A stretch of 20,291 nucleotides of DNA from Paramuribaculum sp. (GCA_009775605.1 VSPV01000034.1:1-20291), one strand, 5' to 3'; positions 7,588 through 15,837 are shown, numbered from the stretch's first letter. The notes: a model not told the origin generated them from the sequence alone. Translations and numbers: made by a program.

Positions 7588-8618
7588 ACGAACTTTATAT
7601 GAGCCGTGCCCTGCAGCTTGCGCGGCGCGGTGCCGGATATGTCTCGCCCAACCCCATGGTGGGAGCCGTGGTGGTGTGCGACGGCCGTATAATAGGCGAG
7701 GGGTATCACCGCCGCTACGGGGAGGCCCATGCCGAGGTCAATGCCATTGATTCGGTTGCCGACAGCGCTCTGCTTCCGCGGAGCACGGTCTACGTCACTC
7801 TTGAGCCCTGCGCGCATTACGGCAAGACGCCCCCTTGCGCGGCCCTGCTCGTGAGATGCGGGGTGAAGAGGGTAGTGGTAGGATGCACCGACCCCTTTGC
7901 CAAGGTAGCCGGTCGTGGCATAGCCATGCTTCGCGAGGCCGGAATAGAGGTGACCACCGGTGTGCTCGAGAAAGAGTGCCGGGAACTCAACCGGATATTC
8001 ATGACGGCCCACACCCTGGGGCGCCCTTACGTAATGCTGAAATGGGCCATGAGCTCCGACGGATATCTTGACCGGAAGCGCGACGCGACCGAACGCGCCC
8101 AGAAATTCTCCACGGCGCTGACTTCGGCGGCGGTTCACCGTCTGCGCGGTCTTTTCGACGCCGTGGCGGTGGGAGCCGGCACGGTCAATGCCGACAATCC
8201 GCGCCTGACGGTGCGCTCATATGCCGGGCGCTCCCCCCGACGCGTGATTTTGGACCGTCGCGGCATAGCACGCGAGGACGCTGCGGCATTCGGCCCCGGC
8301 ACGATATATTTCTGCGAAAAGCCCCGACAAGGGTTGCCTGAGGGGGTGGAACGGATTGCGGGGTGCCTCACCACCGGCGAAATGCTCAGGGAGCTCTACC
8401 GGCGCGGAATCACATCGCTGATGGTGGAGGGCGGAGCGTCGGTGCTCGCCGGATTCGTAGACTCAGGGCTGTGGGACGAGGCCCGTGTGGAGATTAATCC
8501 CATGCGGCTGAGTTCCGAGGGAAGGGCACATGCCGATATCCCTTCGGGCGACGTCACGGCAGAGCGGATGGACGGTAATCTTATACTGATTGTCAGGAAT
8601 ATAGCCACAGAAATATGA
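7578..8618 (+). CDS. ribD: Bifunctional riboflavin biosynthesis deaminase/reductase (RibD)
   Basis: This enzyme performs the second and third steps of riboflavin synthesis: deamination of the pyrimidine, then NADPH reduction of the ribosyl chain. The deaminase domain shows SPNPMVGAV, the zinc ligand and catalytic pair HAE (His51, Glu53), and Cys78 and Cys87 in PCAHYGKTPPC. The reductase domain starts near residue 150 with RPYVMLKWAMSSDG and includes MVEGGASVLAGF. I favour the TTG at 7578, which gives MEVDELYMSRALQLA, the usual RibD N terminus, over the ATG at 7599. Either way it starts inside or just after the ispG end, so coupling is likely. The length of 346 residues is ordinary. Confidence 0.93.
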   Translation: MEVDELYMSRALQLARRGAGYVSPNPMVGAVVVCDGRIIGEGYHRRYGEAHAEVNAIDSVADSALLPRSTVYVTLEPCAHYGKTPPCAALLVRCGVKRVVVGCTDPFAKVAGRGIAMLREAGIEVTTGVLEKECRELNRIFMTAHTLGRPYVMLKWAMSSDGYLDRKRDATERAQKFSTALTSAAVHRLRGLFDAVAVGAGTVNADNPRLTVRSYAGRSPRRVILDRRGIAREDAAAFGPGTIYFCEKPRQGLPEGVERIAGCLTTGEMLRELYRRGITSLMVEGGASVLAGFVDSGLWDEARVEINPMRLSSEGRAHADIPSGDVTAERMDGNLILIVRNIATEI

Positions 8619-8738
8619 CGCGGCGGTTTTCACTCCCGTTAACTCTCCATCGGATTTGTCGAAGCAATTGCGCCCTTCCGATTCCTACATAATTACTAAT
8701 TTTAACTATAAAGCCACAACGGTTAATGAAATTGTTGT

Positions 8739-8746
8739 TAACTTTG
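8739..8746 (+). promoter_or_regulatory. Bacteroidetes -7 element before the DUF6242 gene
   Basis: TAACTTTG matches TAnnTTTG perfectly and lies 21 nt before the ATG at 8768, in an AT-rich 149-nt gap after ribD. No convincing TTG is seen about 20 nt upstream. It probably drives the envelope gene block that follows. Confidence 0.5.
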
Positions 8747-8767
8747 CAAGTTGAAAAATAACGCTTT

Positions 8768-10312
8768 ATGAAAAGAAGATTCACGATATATCCCGTTCTT
8801 GGCCTGTTGCTGGGCGCCATGGCAAGCTCTTGTGCCACAGATGAGTTGGACGGTCTGATTGAGAATGACCAGGAAGCACTCGAATACTCCGTGATGGTCA
8901 ACTCGTTCCGTCTTACCGCCAACGACACCATTCTTGCCAATCTCGACTCCGTGTTTTTTGCAATAGACCTTAACCGGGCCGTGATTTTCAATCCCGACTC
9001 TCTTCCCAAAGGAACCGTGATAGGCAAACTTCCGGTGACGATTGACCTTCCGGGCGTTTCCGAAGCCACCATCACCATGCCCTCCGGCAAAGGCGACGAA
9101 ACCACCACGGTGAACTATCTCGAGAACAAGAACGATTCCATCAACTTCTCCAAGGGCGAGGTGAAACTTCACCTGAAATCCTACAACGGAAAGGTTTCGC
9201 GCGACTACACTATAAAATTAAATATCCACCAGCTGGAACCTGATTCGCTCGCATGGGACAAAATGGCCGTGCGTTCAATGCCCGGCACTCTGAGCAATCC
9301 TACCGGCTCGCGCACCGTGGCTTTCGGCGATGAAGTCCTCTGCTATACCACCAACGGCGCCGCCACGGAGCTCTCGCGCTGCGAGAATCCCTTTGCAGGC
9401 GTATGGCAGTCGGCTGCCGTCACTCTTCCTTCAGGCGCCAGGCTCAGAAGCATCACACCCACGTCGGATGCACTCTATCTGATAGATTCTGACGACAATC
9501 TTTACAAGAGCACCGACGGCACCACCTGGACCGCCACGGGCGCCCAGATGCACTATATCTACGGCGGCTATCTCCAGACACTCATAGGCCTTGAGAAGGC
9601 ATCCGACGGCACTCTGCGCCATGTGTCATATCCGGCAGGACTGTCGGCTGGCGCGGTTGATGCCTCAATGCCCGTTGAGGGAACTTCCAACCCCGTCACC
9701 TATACAACCAAATGGGCCGAGGAGCCTATGATGATGGTTACGGGCGGCCGCACGGCATCCGGCAAGAACGTCGGCACCACCTGGGCGTTCGACGGCGGCA
9801 AATGGGCATGCATAACCCAGGAGACCTACGAGATGGCCGAGGTGACCGGGGCCACACTTATTCCCTATTTCTCCTACACTACCGATTATCTTACCTGGCA
9901 ACCCACGAAATACGACATGCTGTTTGCCATAGGCGGACGCAAAGCCGACGGAACAATTCCCACCAAATTCTATATTTCGCCTGACCGCGGCGTTCACTGG
10001 ACAACTTCGGAGGGCCTCATGGCCAAGCCCGACTATCTTCCCGGACTGTATGACCTTGACGGCCTTGTGAGAGACAACACCATGTATGTGGACAACTCCC
10101 GCGCAGCAGGCGCCTGGAAAGAATACACCACCGTATATCCCCGCTGGTACTATCCCGTATATACACTGGACGGCTCGCGTGCCGTGACTCCGATAAAGGA
10201 GTGGGAATGTCCGTTTGTATATCTCTTCGGCGGTCATCGCGCCGACGGTAAGTTCAATGACGAGGTGTGGCGCGCTGTAATCAACCGCCTCCTGTTCCGT
10301 CCGGTACAGTAA
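8768..10312 (+). CDS. DUF6242-type lipoprotein with beta-propeller-like domain
   Basis: This 514-residue protein of unknown function has a lipoprotein signal peptide, with lipobox ASSC and Cys22 as the lipidation site. The residues after it (ATDELD) are acidic, resembling the export signal that sends Bacteroidetes lipoproteins to the cell surface. Residues 40-160 form an Ig-like, beta-rich N-terminal region, and from about 170 the chain has kelch-like repeats such as VTGGRTASGKNVGTTW, FAIGGRKADGTIPTKFY and YLFGGHRADGKFNDEVW. A segment DDNLYKSTDGTTW also resembles BNR/sialidase-type blades. It leads the block DUF6089-uppS-bamA-ompH-ompH, an order I remember from other Bacteroidales, which hints at an envelope role. 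No catalytic residues are recognisable. Confidence 0.8.
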   Translation: MKRRFTIYPVLGLLLGAMASSCATDELDGLIENDQEALEYSVMVNSFRLTANDTILANLDSVFFAIDLNRAVIFNPDSLPKGTVIGKLPVTIDLPGVSEATITMPSGKGDETTTVNYLENKNDSINFSKGEVKLHLKSYNGKVSRDYTIKLNIHQLEPDSLAWDKMAVRSMPGTLSNPTGSRTVAFGDEVLCYTTNGAATELSRCENPFAGVWQSAAVTLPSGARLRSITPTSDALYLIDSDDNLYKSTDGTTWTATGAQMHYIYGGYLQTLIGLEKASDGTLRHVSYPAGLSAGAVDASMPVEGTSNPVTYTTKWAEEPMMMVTGGRTASGKNVGTTWAFDGGKWACITQETYEMAEVTGATLIPYFSYTTDYLTWQPTKYDMLFAIGGRKADGTIPTKFYISPDRGVHWTTSEGLMAKPDYLPGLYDLDGLVRDNTMYVDNSRAAGAWKEYTTVYPRWYYPVYTLDGSRAVTPIKEWECPFVYLFGGHRADGKFNDEVWRAVINRLLFRPVQ

Positions 10313-10349
10313 CCGATAAAATACAAATCCCCGAAAAGAAGTGTCGATA

Positions 10350-11036
10350 ATGCGCACCATATTCCTGACAGCTTTCATGGCGACGGCAGCCCTGCGGCAG
10401 CCGCTGCAGGCTCAGGATGTGGAGAGCTACAAGTTCGATATCGGCGCTTCGGCCGGAATGAGCGGCTATCTCGGCGATGCCAACCAGAGCAATATGTTCA
10501 GGCATCCGGGGGTGGCCGCGGCGCTGACCGGGCGCTATCTCGCCGACGAACGCTGGGCAGCCAGAGTTTCGGCCGGACTTCGCACACTCAGCGGCAATAC
10601 CGCCGATATGACCGACGCGTTGCCCGGCGGAGAGCAGTTCGCTTTCCACTCAACGGTCTACGATCTTACCGCGGGTGCGGAATTCAACTTCCTGCCTTAC
10701 GGCATAGGCCGTCCCTATCAGCATCTGAGCCGATGGACGCCCTACGTCACTGCGGGTGCGGGCGTGGCCCTCTCGCGCAGCGGCGGCAAAAGCAGCGCTG
10801 CCTTCTGCGTCCCGCTCGGGGCAGGCGTGCGCTACAAGGTGGCTCCGCGGCTGAATGCGGCAGTGGAGTTCTCCATGACCAAGGCGTTCGGCGACCATAT
10901 GGACTCCGACCGCCTCTCCGACCTCCAGCAGATAAAAAGTGCATTTATAAAAAACACCGACTGGTATTCGGCGCTCACCGTGGGCATCAGCTACGAGATA
11001 GGCCCGCGATGCTCCGGCTGCCAGCGGATAGACTGA
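10350..11036 (+). CDS. DUF6089-type outer-membrane beta-barrel protein
   Basis: This protein of 228 residues begins with a signal peptide (MRTIFLTAFMATAALRQPLQAQ) likely cut before the QDVE or DVES sequence. The mature part is rich in alternating aromatic and small residues with repeated glycines, as in FDIGASAGMSGYLGDANQS, TPYVTAGAGVAL and YSALTVGISYEIG, typical of a small outer-membrane barrel. It matches the DUF6089 family by appearance and by its place right before uppS-bamA. An upstream GTG at 10341 would add three residues; the ATG at 10350 gives a cleaner signal peptide. The tail PRCSGCQRID carries two cysteines that could form a disulfide. Function is unknown. Confidence 0.78.
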   Translation: MRTIFLTAFMATAALRQPLQAQDVESYKFDIGASAGMSGYLGDANQSNMFRHPGVAAALTGRYLADERWAARVSAGLRTLSGNTADMTDALPGGEQFAFHSTVYDLTAGAEFNFLPYGIGRPYQHLSRWTPYVTAGAGVALSRSGGKSSAAFCVPLGAGVRYKVAPRLNAAVEFSMTKAFGDHMDSDRLSDLQQIKSAFIKNTDWYSALTVGISYEIGPRCSGCQRID

Positions 11037-11072
11037 AATCCGGCACAACGTCCACTATAAACAGACAAGACA

Positions 11073-11834
11073 ATGAATCCAGAACTCGTAAAGCAGATAG
11101 ATGCCACGCACCTGCCCGTCCATATAGCCATAATAATGGACGGCAACGGCCGTTGGGCGAAGCTTCGCGGTCTTGAACGGACCGAAGGCCATGTGGCCGG
11201 GGTGGAGTCTGTGCGCAAAGTCACGGAATGCGCCGCCCGGCTCGGAGTGAAATATCTCACGCTCTACGCCTTCTCCACCGAGAACTGGAACAGGCCCCGC
11301 GAGGAGGTGGACGCCCTGCTGCATCTGATAGTGATGTCGCTGCGCAAGGAAGTGCCGCATCTGAAGGAAAACAATGTGAGCTTGCGTGTGATAGGCGACA
11401 TTGACCGTATGCCCGCGCACACGCGCGAGTGTCTTGAAAAGAGCATCGAGGAAACATCGGTGTGCGACGGCACCGTGCTCAACCTCGCTCTCAGCTATTC
11501 GTCGCGCTGGGAAATCACCGATGCCTGTCGCCGCCTGGCCCGCGAGGCCGCCGAAGGGCGCATCGACTGGGCTTCGATCGATGACGAGGCTGTGGCATCG
11601 CACCTTTCCACAGCAGGAATCCCGGACCCGGACCTGCTCATACGCACCGGTGGCGACGAACGCGTGAGCAACTTCCTGCTGTGGCAGATAGCATATTCAG
11701 AACTTTATTTCACCGACATATACTGGCCCGGTTTCGGAGCCGACCAGATGCTTCGCGCCATAATAGACTATCAGGGGCGCGAGCGCAGGTTCGGACTCAC
11801 ATCCGAACAGGTTTCCGAACACGGACAGCAATAA
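11073..11834 (+). CDS. uppS: Isoprenyl transferase / undecaprenyl diphosphate synthase (UppS)
   Basis: This 253-residue cis-prenyltransferase adds isopentenyl units to farnesyl diphosphate to make C55-PP, the lipid carrier for peptidoglycan and surface polysaccharides. The signature IMDGNGRWA has the essential Asp23, and the other family regions follow: YAFSTENWNRP, then PDLLIRTGGDERVSNFLLWQ with the arginines and serine that hold the diphosphate, and LYFTDIYWPGF near the end. It is a peripheral cytoplasmic enzyme. It sits 36 nt after the DUF6089 gene and 52 nt before bamA, with no terminator between, so it is probably in the same transcript as both. It complements ispG in this window, which makes isoprenoid precursors. 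Confidence 0.97.
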   Translation: MNPELVKQIDATHLPVHIAIIMDGNGRWAKLRGLERTEGHVAGVESVRKVTECAARLGVKYLTLYAFSTENWNRPREEVDALLHLIVMSLRKEVPHLKENNVSLRVIGDIDRMPAHTRECLEKSIEETSVCDGTVLNLALSYSSRWEITDACRRLAREAAEGRIDWASIDDEAVASHLSTAGIPDPDLLIRTGGDERVSNFLLWQIAYSELYFTDIYWPGFGADQMLRAIIDYQGRERRFGLTSEQVSEHGQQ

Positions 11835-11886
11835 TAAATAACAACAGTAAACCAATATAACCCATTATCCCTTCGATTCCACTATT

Positions 11887-14508
11887 ATGCGAACAAGGCT
11901 TCTCATCATACTCTCACTGATTCTTCCCGCTCTCGGCGCTGCGGCGCAGGTGCAGGCTCCCGTAGACACTGTGTTCAATCCCCAGATAGCCTATACGGGA
12001 ATTCCGCGCACATACGAAATTGCCGACATACAGGTGAAAGGCGCCGACAACTACGAGGACTATATAGTGATAGGCTACTCCGGCCTCAAGGTAGGCGATA
12101 TAGTCCAGGTGCCCGGCGACGATATCAGCGACGCAGCCAAGCGTCTGTGGCGCCAGGGCCTTTTCGGCAACGTGGAGATAGCCATCGACAAGATTGCCGG
12201 CGACAAGGCGTGGCTGGTGATCAACCTCCGCGAGCAGCCCCGCATTTCCGATGTGCATTACAACGGCATGAAGAAAGGTGAGCGCAAGGATATCGAGGAG
12301 ATGCTCCAGCTCCATAAGGGCAACCAGATAACCCAGAACATCGTGAACCGCGCCAAGGATCTCGTGAAGAAATACTATGCCAAGAAAGGCTTCGGCAATG
12401 CCGATGTGAACGTGATGCTCCGCGAGGACCTCTCCAACAAGAACGAGATGATTGTGGATGTGAACGTGGACAAGAACGAGAAGGTGAAGGTGCACAAAAT
12501 CTACATCGACGGCAACGAGGTGCTGAGCGACAACGCCATTCAGCGCGTGATGAAGAAGACAAATGAGAAAGGAAAGCTCCGCAACCTCTTCCGTCAGAAA
12601 AAGTTCGTGAAAAACGATTACGAGGATGACCTCCAGCGCATAATCGACAAGTATAACGAAAAAGGCTATCGCGACGCCAAGATTCTAAAGGACAGCGTGG
12701 TGGCCTACGACGACAAGACCGTAGACGTCTATATAGACCTTGAGGAAGGAAAGAAATATTACATCAGCGATGTTACTTGGGTAGGCAACTCGCTTTATCC
12801 CACCGAGGTGCTCGACGAAGTGCTCGGCATCAAGCCCGGCGATGTCTACAATCAGAAACTCCTTGCGCAGCGCACCACCGAGGACGAGGACGCCGTGAGC
12901 AACCTCTACCTTAACCGCGGCTACCTATTCTACAATCTCGTGCCTATAGAAAAGCAGGTGAAGGGCGACTCGATAGAACTCGAGATGCGAATGATAGAAG
13001 GTCCGCAGGCACGCATCAACAAGGTGACCATAAACGGCAACGACCGTCTGTATGAGAAGGTGATACGCCGTGAGCTGCGCGTGAAGCCCGGTGAACTGTT
13101 CTCTCGTGATGACCTCATGCGTTCGCTCCGTGAAATCGCACAGACCGGCCACTTCAACCCCGAGAACATGGTGCCCGACATCCAGCCCAACGAGGAGAAC
13201 GGAACCGTGGACGTGGCTCTCAATCTCGAGCAGAAAAACAACGACCAGATTGAATTCTCCATGGGCTGGGGCCAGACCGGTATCATCGGCAAGCTCGCCC
13301 TGAAGTTCACCAACTTCTCCATCAAGAACCTGTTCCGTCCCGGAACATACCGCGGACTCATACCGCAGGGCGAAGGCCAGAGCTTCACTATAGCAGCCCA
13401 GACCAACGCGCGCTACTATCAGTCATACAGCGTGTCGTTCCTCGACCCGTGGTTCGGCGGAAAACGACCCAATGCCCTTTCGGTTTCGGCCTATTACAGC
13501 CGTCAGACCGGAGTGAACTCATCCTACTACAACAGCCAGTGGAGTAACCCCTGGCTCTACAACAACTACGGTTACGGATATGGTTACGGCTACGGAAGCG
13601 ATTACTACCAGAACTCCATCAACAACGCCTACGACCCCAACAAGGTGCTCCAGATGGTAGGCATCACCGTGGGTCTCGGCAAGCGTCTGAGATGGCCTGA
13701 CGACTACTTCACCTTCCAGACCTCGCTCACCTACAACTGGTATTACCTCAAGAACTGGGAGTATCTCTACTATATGAACAACGGTACGTCGAACTCCATC
13801 GTGCTCGGTCTTACCCTGGAGCGCAACAGTCTCGACAACCCCTACTATACACGCCGCGGCTCCATGTTCAGCCTGAGCCTCCAGATGACTCCTCCCGCAT
13901 CGCTCTTCGGAAAGAAAAACTGGGAGAAGCTCTACCACGAGAACACCACCGAGAGCAAGAAGGAGATGTATCGCTGGATAGAATACTGGAAGCTCAAATT
14001 CAAATCGCGCACCTACACCCCGCTCACCAATCCGGATGGCAAGCACACTCTCGTACTCATGACCCGCGCCGATATCGGTCTGCTCGGCAGTTACAACAAG
14101 TGGCTTAAGTCGCCTTTCGAGACCTTCTATATGGGCGGCGACGGCATGTCGGGATCGTACACCTACGCCACTGAGACAATCGGCCTGCGCGGTTACGACA
14201 ACGGCGCCCTCACTCCATGGGGCCGCGAGGGCTACGCCTATACCCGCATGGGCGTCGAGCTTCACTTCCCCTTCCTGCTCCAGACACAGACCACCATCTA
14301 CGGTCTTGCCTTCCTGGAGGGCGGTAATGCATGGACGGCAGTCAAGGACGTGAATCCCTTCAGCCTCAAGCGAAGCGCCGGAGCCGGTGTGCGCATCTTC
14401 CTGCCTATGGTGGGCATGATGGGTATCGACTGGGCCTACGGTTTCGACACCGTGTTCGGCCAGCGCGGAGGCTCGCACTTCCACTTCATCCTCGGTCAGG
14501 AATTCTAA
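11887..14508 (+). CDS. bamA: Outer-membrane protein assembly factor BamA
   Basis: This 873-residue Omp85 protein is the core of the machine that folds barrel proteins into the outer membrane. A signal peptide (MRTRLLIILSLILPALGAAA) is followed by five POTRA domains to about residue 440, with repeated phrases such as ADIQVKGADNYEDYIV, VHKIYIDGNEVLSDNAIQ and ARINKVTINGNDRLYEKVI. The barrel takes up the rest. It includes LRGY (767-770), the counterpart of the VRGF motif in the inward-folded loop, and a terminal Phe as expected of the beta-signal. A Tyr/Gly-rich run in an extracellular-looking loop (561-570) is unusual. The length is a little above the E. coli protein and normal for Bacteroidetes. 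Confidence 0.97.
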   Translation: MRTRLLIILSLILPALGAAAQVQAPVDTVFNPQIAYTGIPRTYEIADIQVKGADNYEDYIVIGYSGLKVGDIVQVPGDDISDAAKRLWRQGLFGNVEIAIDKIAGDKAWLVINLREQPRISDVHYNGMKKGERKDIEEMLQLHKGNQITQNIVNRAKDLVKKYYAKKGFGNADVNVMLREDLSNKNEMIVDVNVDKNEKVKVHKIYIDGNEVLSDNAIQRVMKKTNEKGKLRNLFRQKKFVKNDYEDDLQRIIDKYNEKGYRDAKILKDSVVAYDDKTVDVYIDLEEGKKYYISDVTWVGNSLYPTEVLDEVLGIKPGDVYNQKLLAQRTTEDEDAVSNLYLNRGYLFYNLVPIEKQVKGDSIELEMRMIEGPQARINKVTINGNDRLYEKVIRRELRVKPGELFSRDDLMRSLREIAQTGHFNPENMVPDIQPNEENGTVDVALNLEQKNNDQIEFSMGWGQTGIIGKLALKFTNFSIKNLFRPGTYRGLIPQGEGQSFTIAAQTNARYYQSYSVSFLDPWFGGKRPNALSVSAYYSRQTGVNSSYYNSQWSNPWLYNNYGYGYGYGYGSDYYQNSINNAYDPNKVLQMVGITVGLGKRLRWPDDYFTFQTSLTYNWYYLKNWEYLYYMNNGTSNSIVLGLTLERNSLDNPYYTRRGSMFSLSLQMTPPASLFGKKNWEKLYHENTTESKKEMYRWIEYWKLKFKSRTYTPLTNPDGKHTLVLMTRADIGLLGSYNKWLKSPFETFYMGGDGMSGSYTYATETIGLRGYDNGALTPWGREGYAYTRMGVELHFPFLLQTQTTIYGLAFLEGGNAWTAVKDVNPFSLKRSAGAGVRIFLPMVGMMGIDWAYGFDTVFGQRGGSHFHFILGQEF
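13567..13596 (+). repeat. Five tandem Tyr-Gly codon pairs in bamA
   Basis: Residues 561-570 of BamA are five consecutive Tyr-Gly pairs encoded by near-identical TAC/TAT-GGN six-base units, flanked by Asn and Tyr residues. The run falls between two predicted barrel strands, in what looks like a surface loop. Such short repeats can change length by slippage in steps that keep the frame. Confidence 0.75.
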
Positions 14509-14613
14509 CATTATTTAATACGCATACAATAAACCTTTTCAGGCGCTATGTGTCATAACCTTACAGGCTGTGATAAGTAAGCCTATATGTTACAATCATT
14601 AAATCTTTCAGAC

Positions 14614-15135
14614 ATGAATATTAAGAAACTTATAATAGTGATGCTGGCCGTGGCAGGATGCGCTCTGACCTCGATGGCCCAGAAGTTCGCTCTTGTGGAT
14701 ATGGAATACGTGCTTTCAAACATACCCGCCTACGAGGTGGCAAACAATAATCTGGAGCAGCTCTCGCAGCGCTGGCAGAAAGAGGTTGAAGCTCTCAGCA
14801 CACAGGCCGAGACTCTTTACAAAAACTATCAGTCGCAGCTCCCCATGCTTTCCGAGGCCCAGAAGAAGGCCGGCGAGGCCGAGATAGTGGCCAAAGAAAA
14901 AGAAGCAGCCCAGCTCCGCAACAAATATTTCGGTCCCGACGGAGAACTTTTCCAGCGTCGGCAGGCTCTGATGCGCCCCATTCAGGAAGAGGTTTACAAT
15001 GCCGTGAAGCAGGTGAGCGAAGAGCGCGGCTATATGTGTATATTCGACCGTGCGTCGGCCAGCAGCATAATCTTCGCCTCGCCCAAAATCGACGTGAGCA
15101 ACGAAGTGCTTGCAAAAATGGGCATAGCCCGCTGA
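14614..15135 (+). CDS. OmpH/Skp-family periplasmic chaperone, first copy
   Basis: This 173-residue protein is related to Skp, a trimeric chaperone that keeps unfolded outer-membrane proteins soluble on the way to BamA. It has a signal peptide ending SMAQ, a first strand KFALVDMEYVLSNIPAY typical of OmpH, a long charged coiled-coil region (about 45-125) and a closing segment GYMCIFDRASASSIIFASPKIDVS. I chose the ATG at 14614 over one at 14587 because it gives a proper signal peptide. VAGC within the signal peptide could also be read as a lipobox (Cys16), but the downstream ALTSMAQ looks like a normal signal peptidase I site. It follows bamA by 105 nt. Confidence 0.93.
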   Translation: MNIKKLIIVMLAVAGCALTSMAQKFALVDMEYVLSNIPAYEVANNNLEQLSQRWQKEVEALSTQAETLYKNYQSQLPMLSEAQKKAGEAEIVAKEKEAAQLRNKYFGPDGELFQRRQALMRPIQEEVYNAVKQVSEERGYMCIFDRASASSIIFASPKIDVSNEVLAKMGIAR

Positions 15136-15172
15136 CACCCACGTCAAGCAGACTCAAAACGTCCTGTTTTAT

Positions 15173-15203
15173 TAGGATAATATACTAAAAACGCCTATCT
15201 TTG
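15173..15203 (+). promoter_or_regulatory. Bacteroidetes-type promoter before the second ompH
   Basis: TATCTTTG at 15196-15203 matches TAnnTTTG perfectly. A weak -33-like TAG/TTAG lies about 20 nt upstream at 15172-15175. The A/T-rich leader of about 40 nt before the ATG at 15251 is typical for the phylum. The gene can probably be expressed independently of bamA. Confidence 0.55.
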
Positions 15204-15250
15204 CGTTTATAAATTTAACAGTGTAAATTAACATATCACCAATAGATAAA

Positions 15251-15745
15251 ATGATCAAGAAAATTTTGCTTGCGCTTGTAATAGCGTTCCCCACTATGGC
15301 TTTCGCCCAGAAATTCGGCGTAATCACCACCGACCAGCTCATCCAGTCGCTTCCCGAGATGAACGAGGTGAAGACAACCCTCGAGGCATCCTCGAAGAAG
15401 TATGAAGATGAGTTCAAGAATCTCCAGGACGAGATGCAGAAGAAATACACCGAATTCCAGTCGCTCGAAGAGACCACTCCTTCCACTATCAAGGACCGTC
15501 GCCTTCAGGAAATGCAGGAACTCGACCAGAAAATCCAGCAGTTCCGTCAGACCGCCAGCGAAGACCTCCAGCGTCAGCAGCAGCAGCTCATGGCTCCCAT
15601 CCAGCAGAAAGTGATGACAGCCATCCAGACTGTGGGCCAGGAAGGCAATTTCACCTTCATCTTCGAGAACGTGGTGCCCGTTTATGTAGGTACCGACGTT
15701 ACTGACGTAACTCCTCTGGTTAAAGCTAAACTCGGAATCAAATAA
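15251..15745 (+). CDS. OmpH/Skp-family periplasmic chaperone, second copy
   Basis: This is a 164-residue paralogue of the preceding gene. The signal peptide (MIKKILLALVIAFPTMAFAQ) is followed by KFGVITTDQLIQSLPEM, the OmpH opening strand. A long helical coiled coil rich in Gln, Glu and Lys (about 40-125) makes the tentacle, and the final strands read FTFIFENVVPVYVGTDVTDVT. The two copies share layout but differ widely in sequence, so the duplication is old. It has its own promoter and a strong terminator, so it may be made in larger amounts than the rest of the block. A role in handling outer-membrane proteins for BamA is inferred from the family and from position. Confidence 0.94.
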   Translation: MIKKILLALVIAFPTMAFAQKFGVITTDQLIQSLPEMNEVKTTLEASSKKYEDEFKNLQDEMQKKYTEFQSLEETTPSTIKDRRLQEMQELDQKIQQFRQTASEDLQRQQQQLMAPIQQKVMTAIQTVGQEGNFTFIFENVVPVYVGTDVTDVTPLVKAKLGIK

Positions 15746-15762
15746 TAAGCTCATTTCCGAGT
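15730..15762 (+). other. Hairpin spanning the stop codon of the second ompH
   Basis: ACTCGGAA (15730-15737) and TTCCGAGT (15755-15762) are perfect inverted repeats of 8 bp, with a 17-nt loop that contains the TAA stop. An A-rich run follows, so it is not a terminator by itself. It lies 13 nt before the terminator and could protect the mRNA 3' end. Confidence 0.5.
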
Positions 15763-15775
15763 AAAAAAGAGACAG

Positions 15776-15821
15776 ACCGCGCTCGTTGTCGGAATTCCGG
15801 CCGGAGCGCGGTTATTTTTTT
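15776..15821 (+). terminator. Intrinsic terminator after ompH
   Basis: ACCGCGCTC (15776-15784) pairs perfectly with GAGCGCGGT (15804-15812), and a run of seven T follows at 15815-15821. The inner part includes the palindrome CGGAATTCCG. It closes the envelope block and lies 16 nt before the murI start codon. Confidence 0.9.
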
Positions 15822-15837
15822 AACACGATACTGTAAA

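Noticed and set aside
13519..14511. 330-codon minus-strand frame opposite bamA
   Set aside because: Its composition mirrors BamA codons, it has no motif or signal, and bamA is certain.
14509..14613. Near-repeat of AACCTT-N-CAGGC and a short AGGCT/AGCCT stem between bamA and ompH
   Set aside because: Both are short and imperfect, with no T-tract, and could easily occur by chance.
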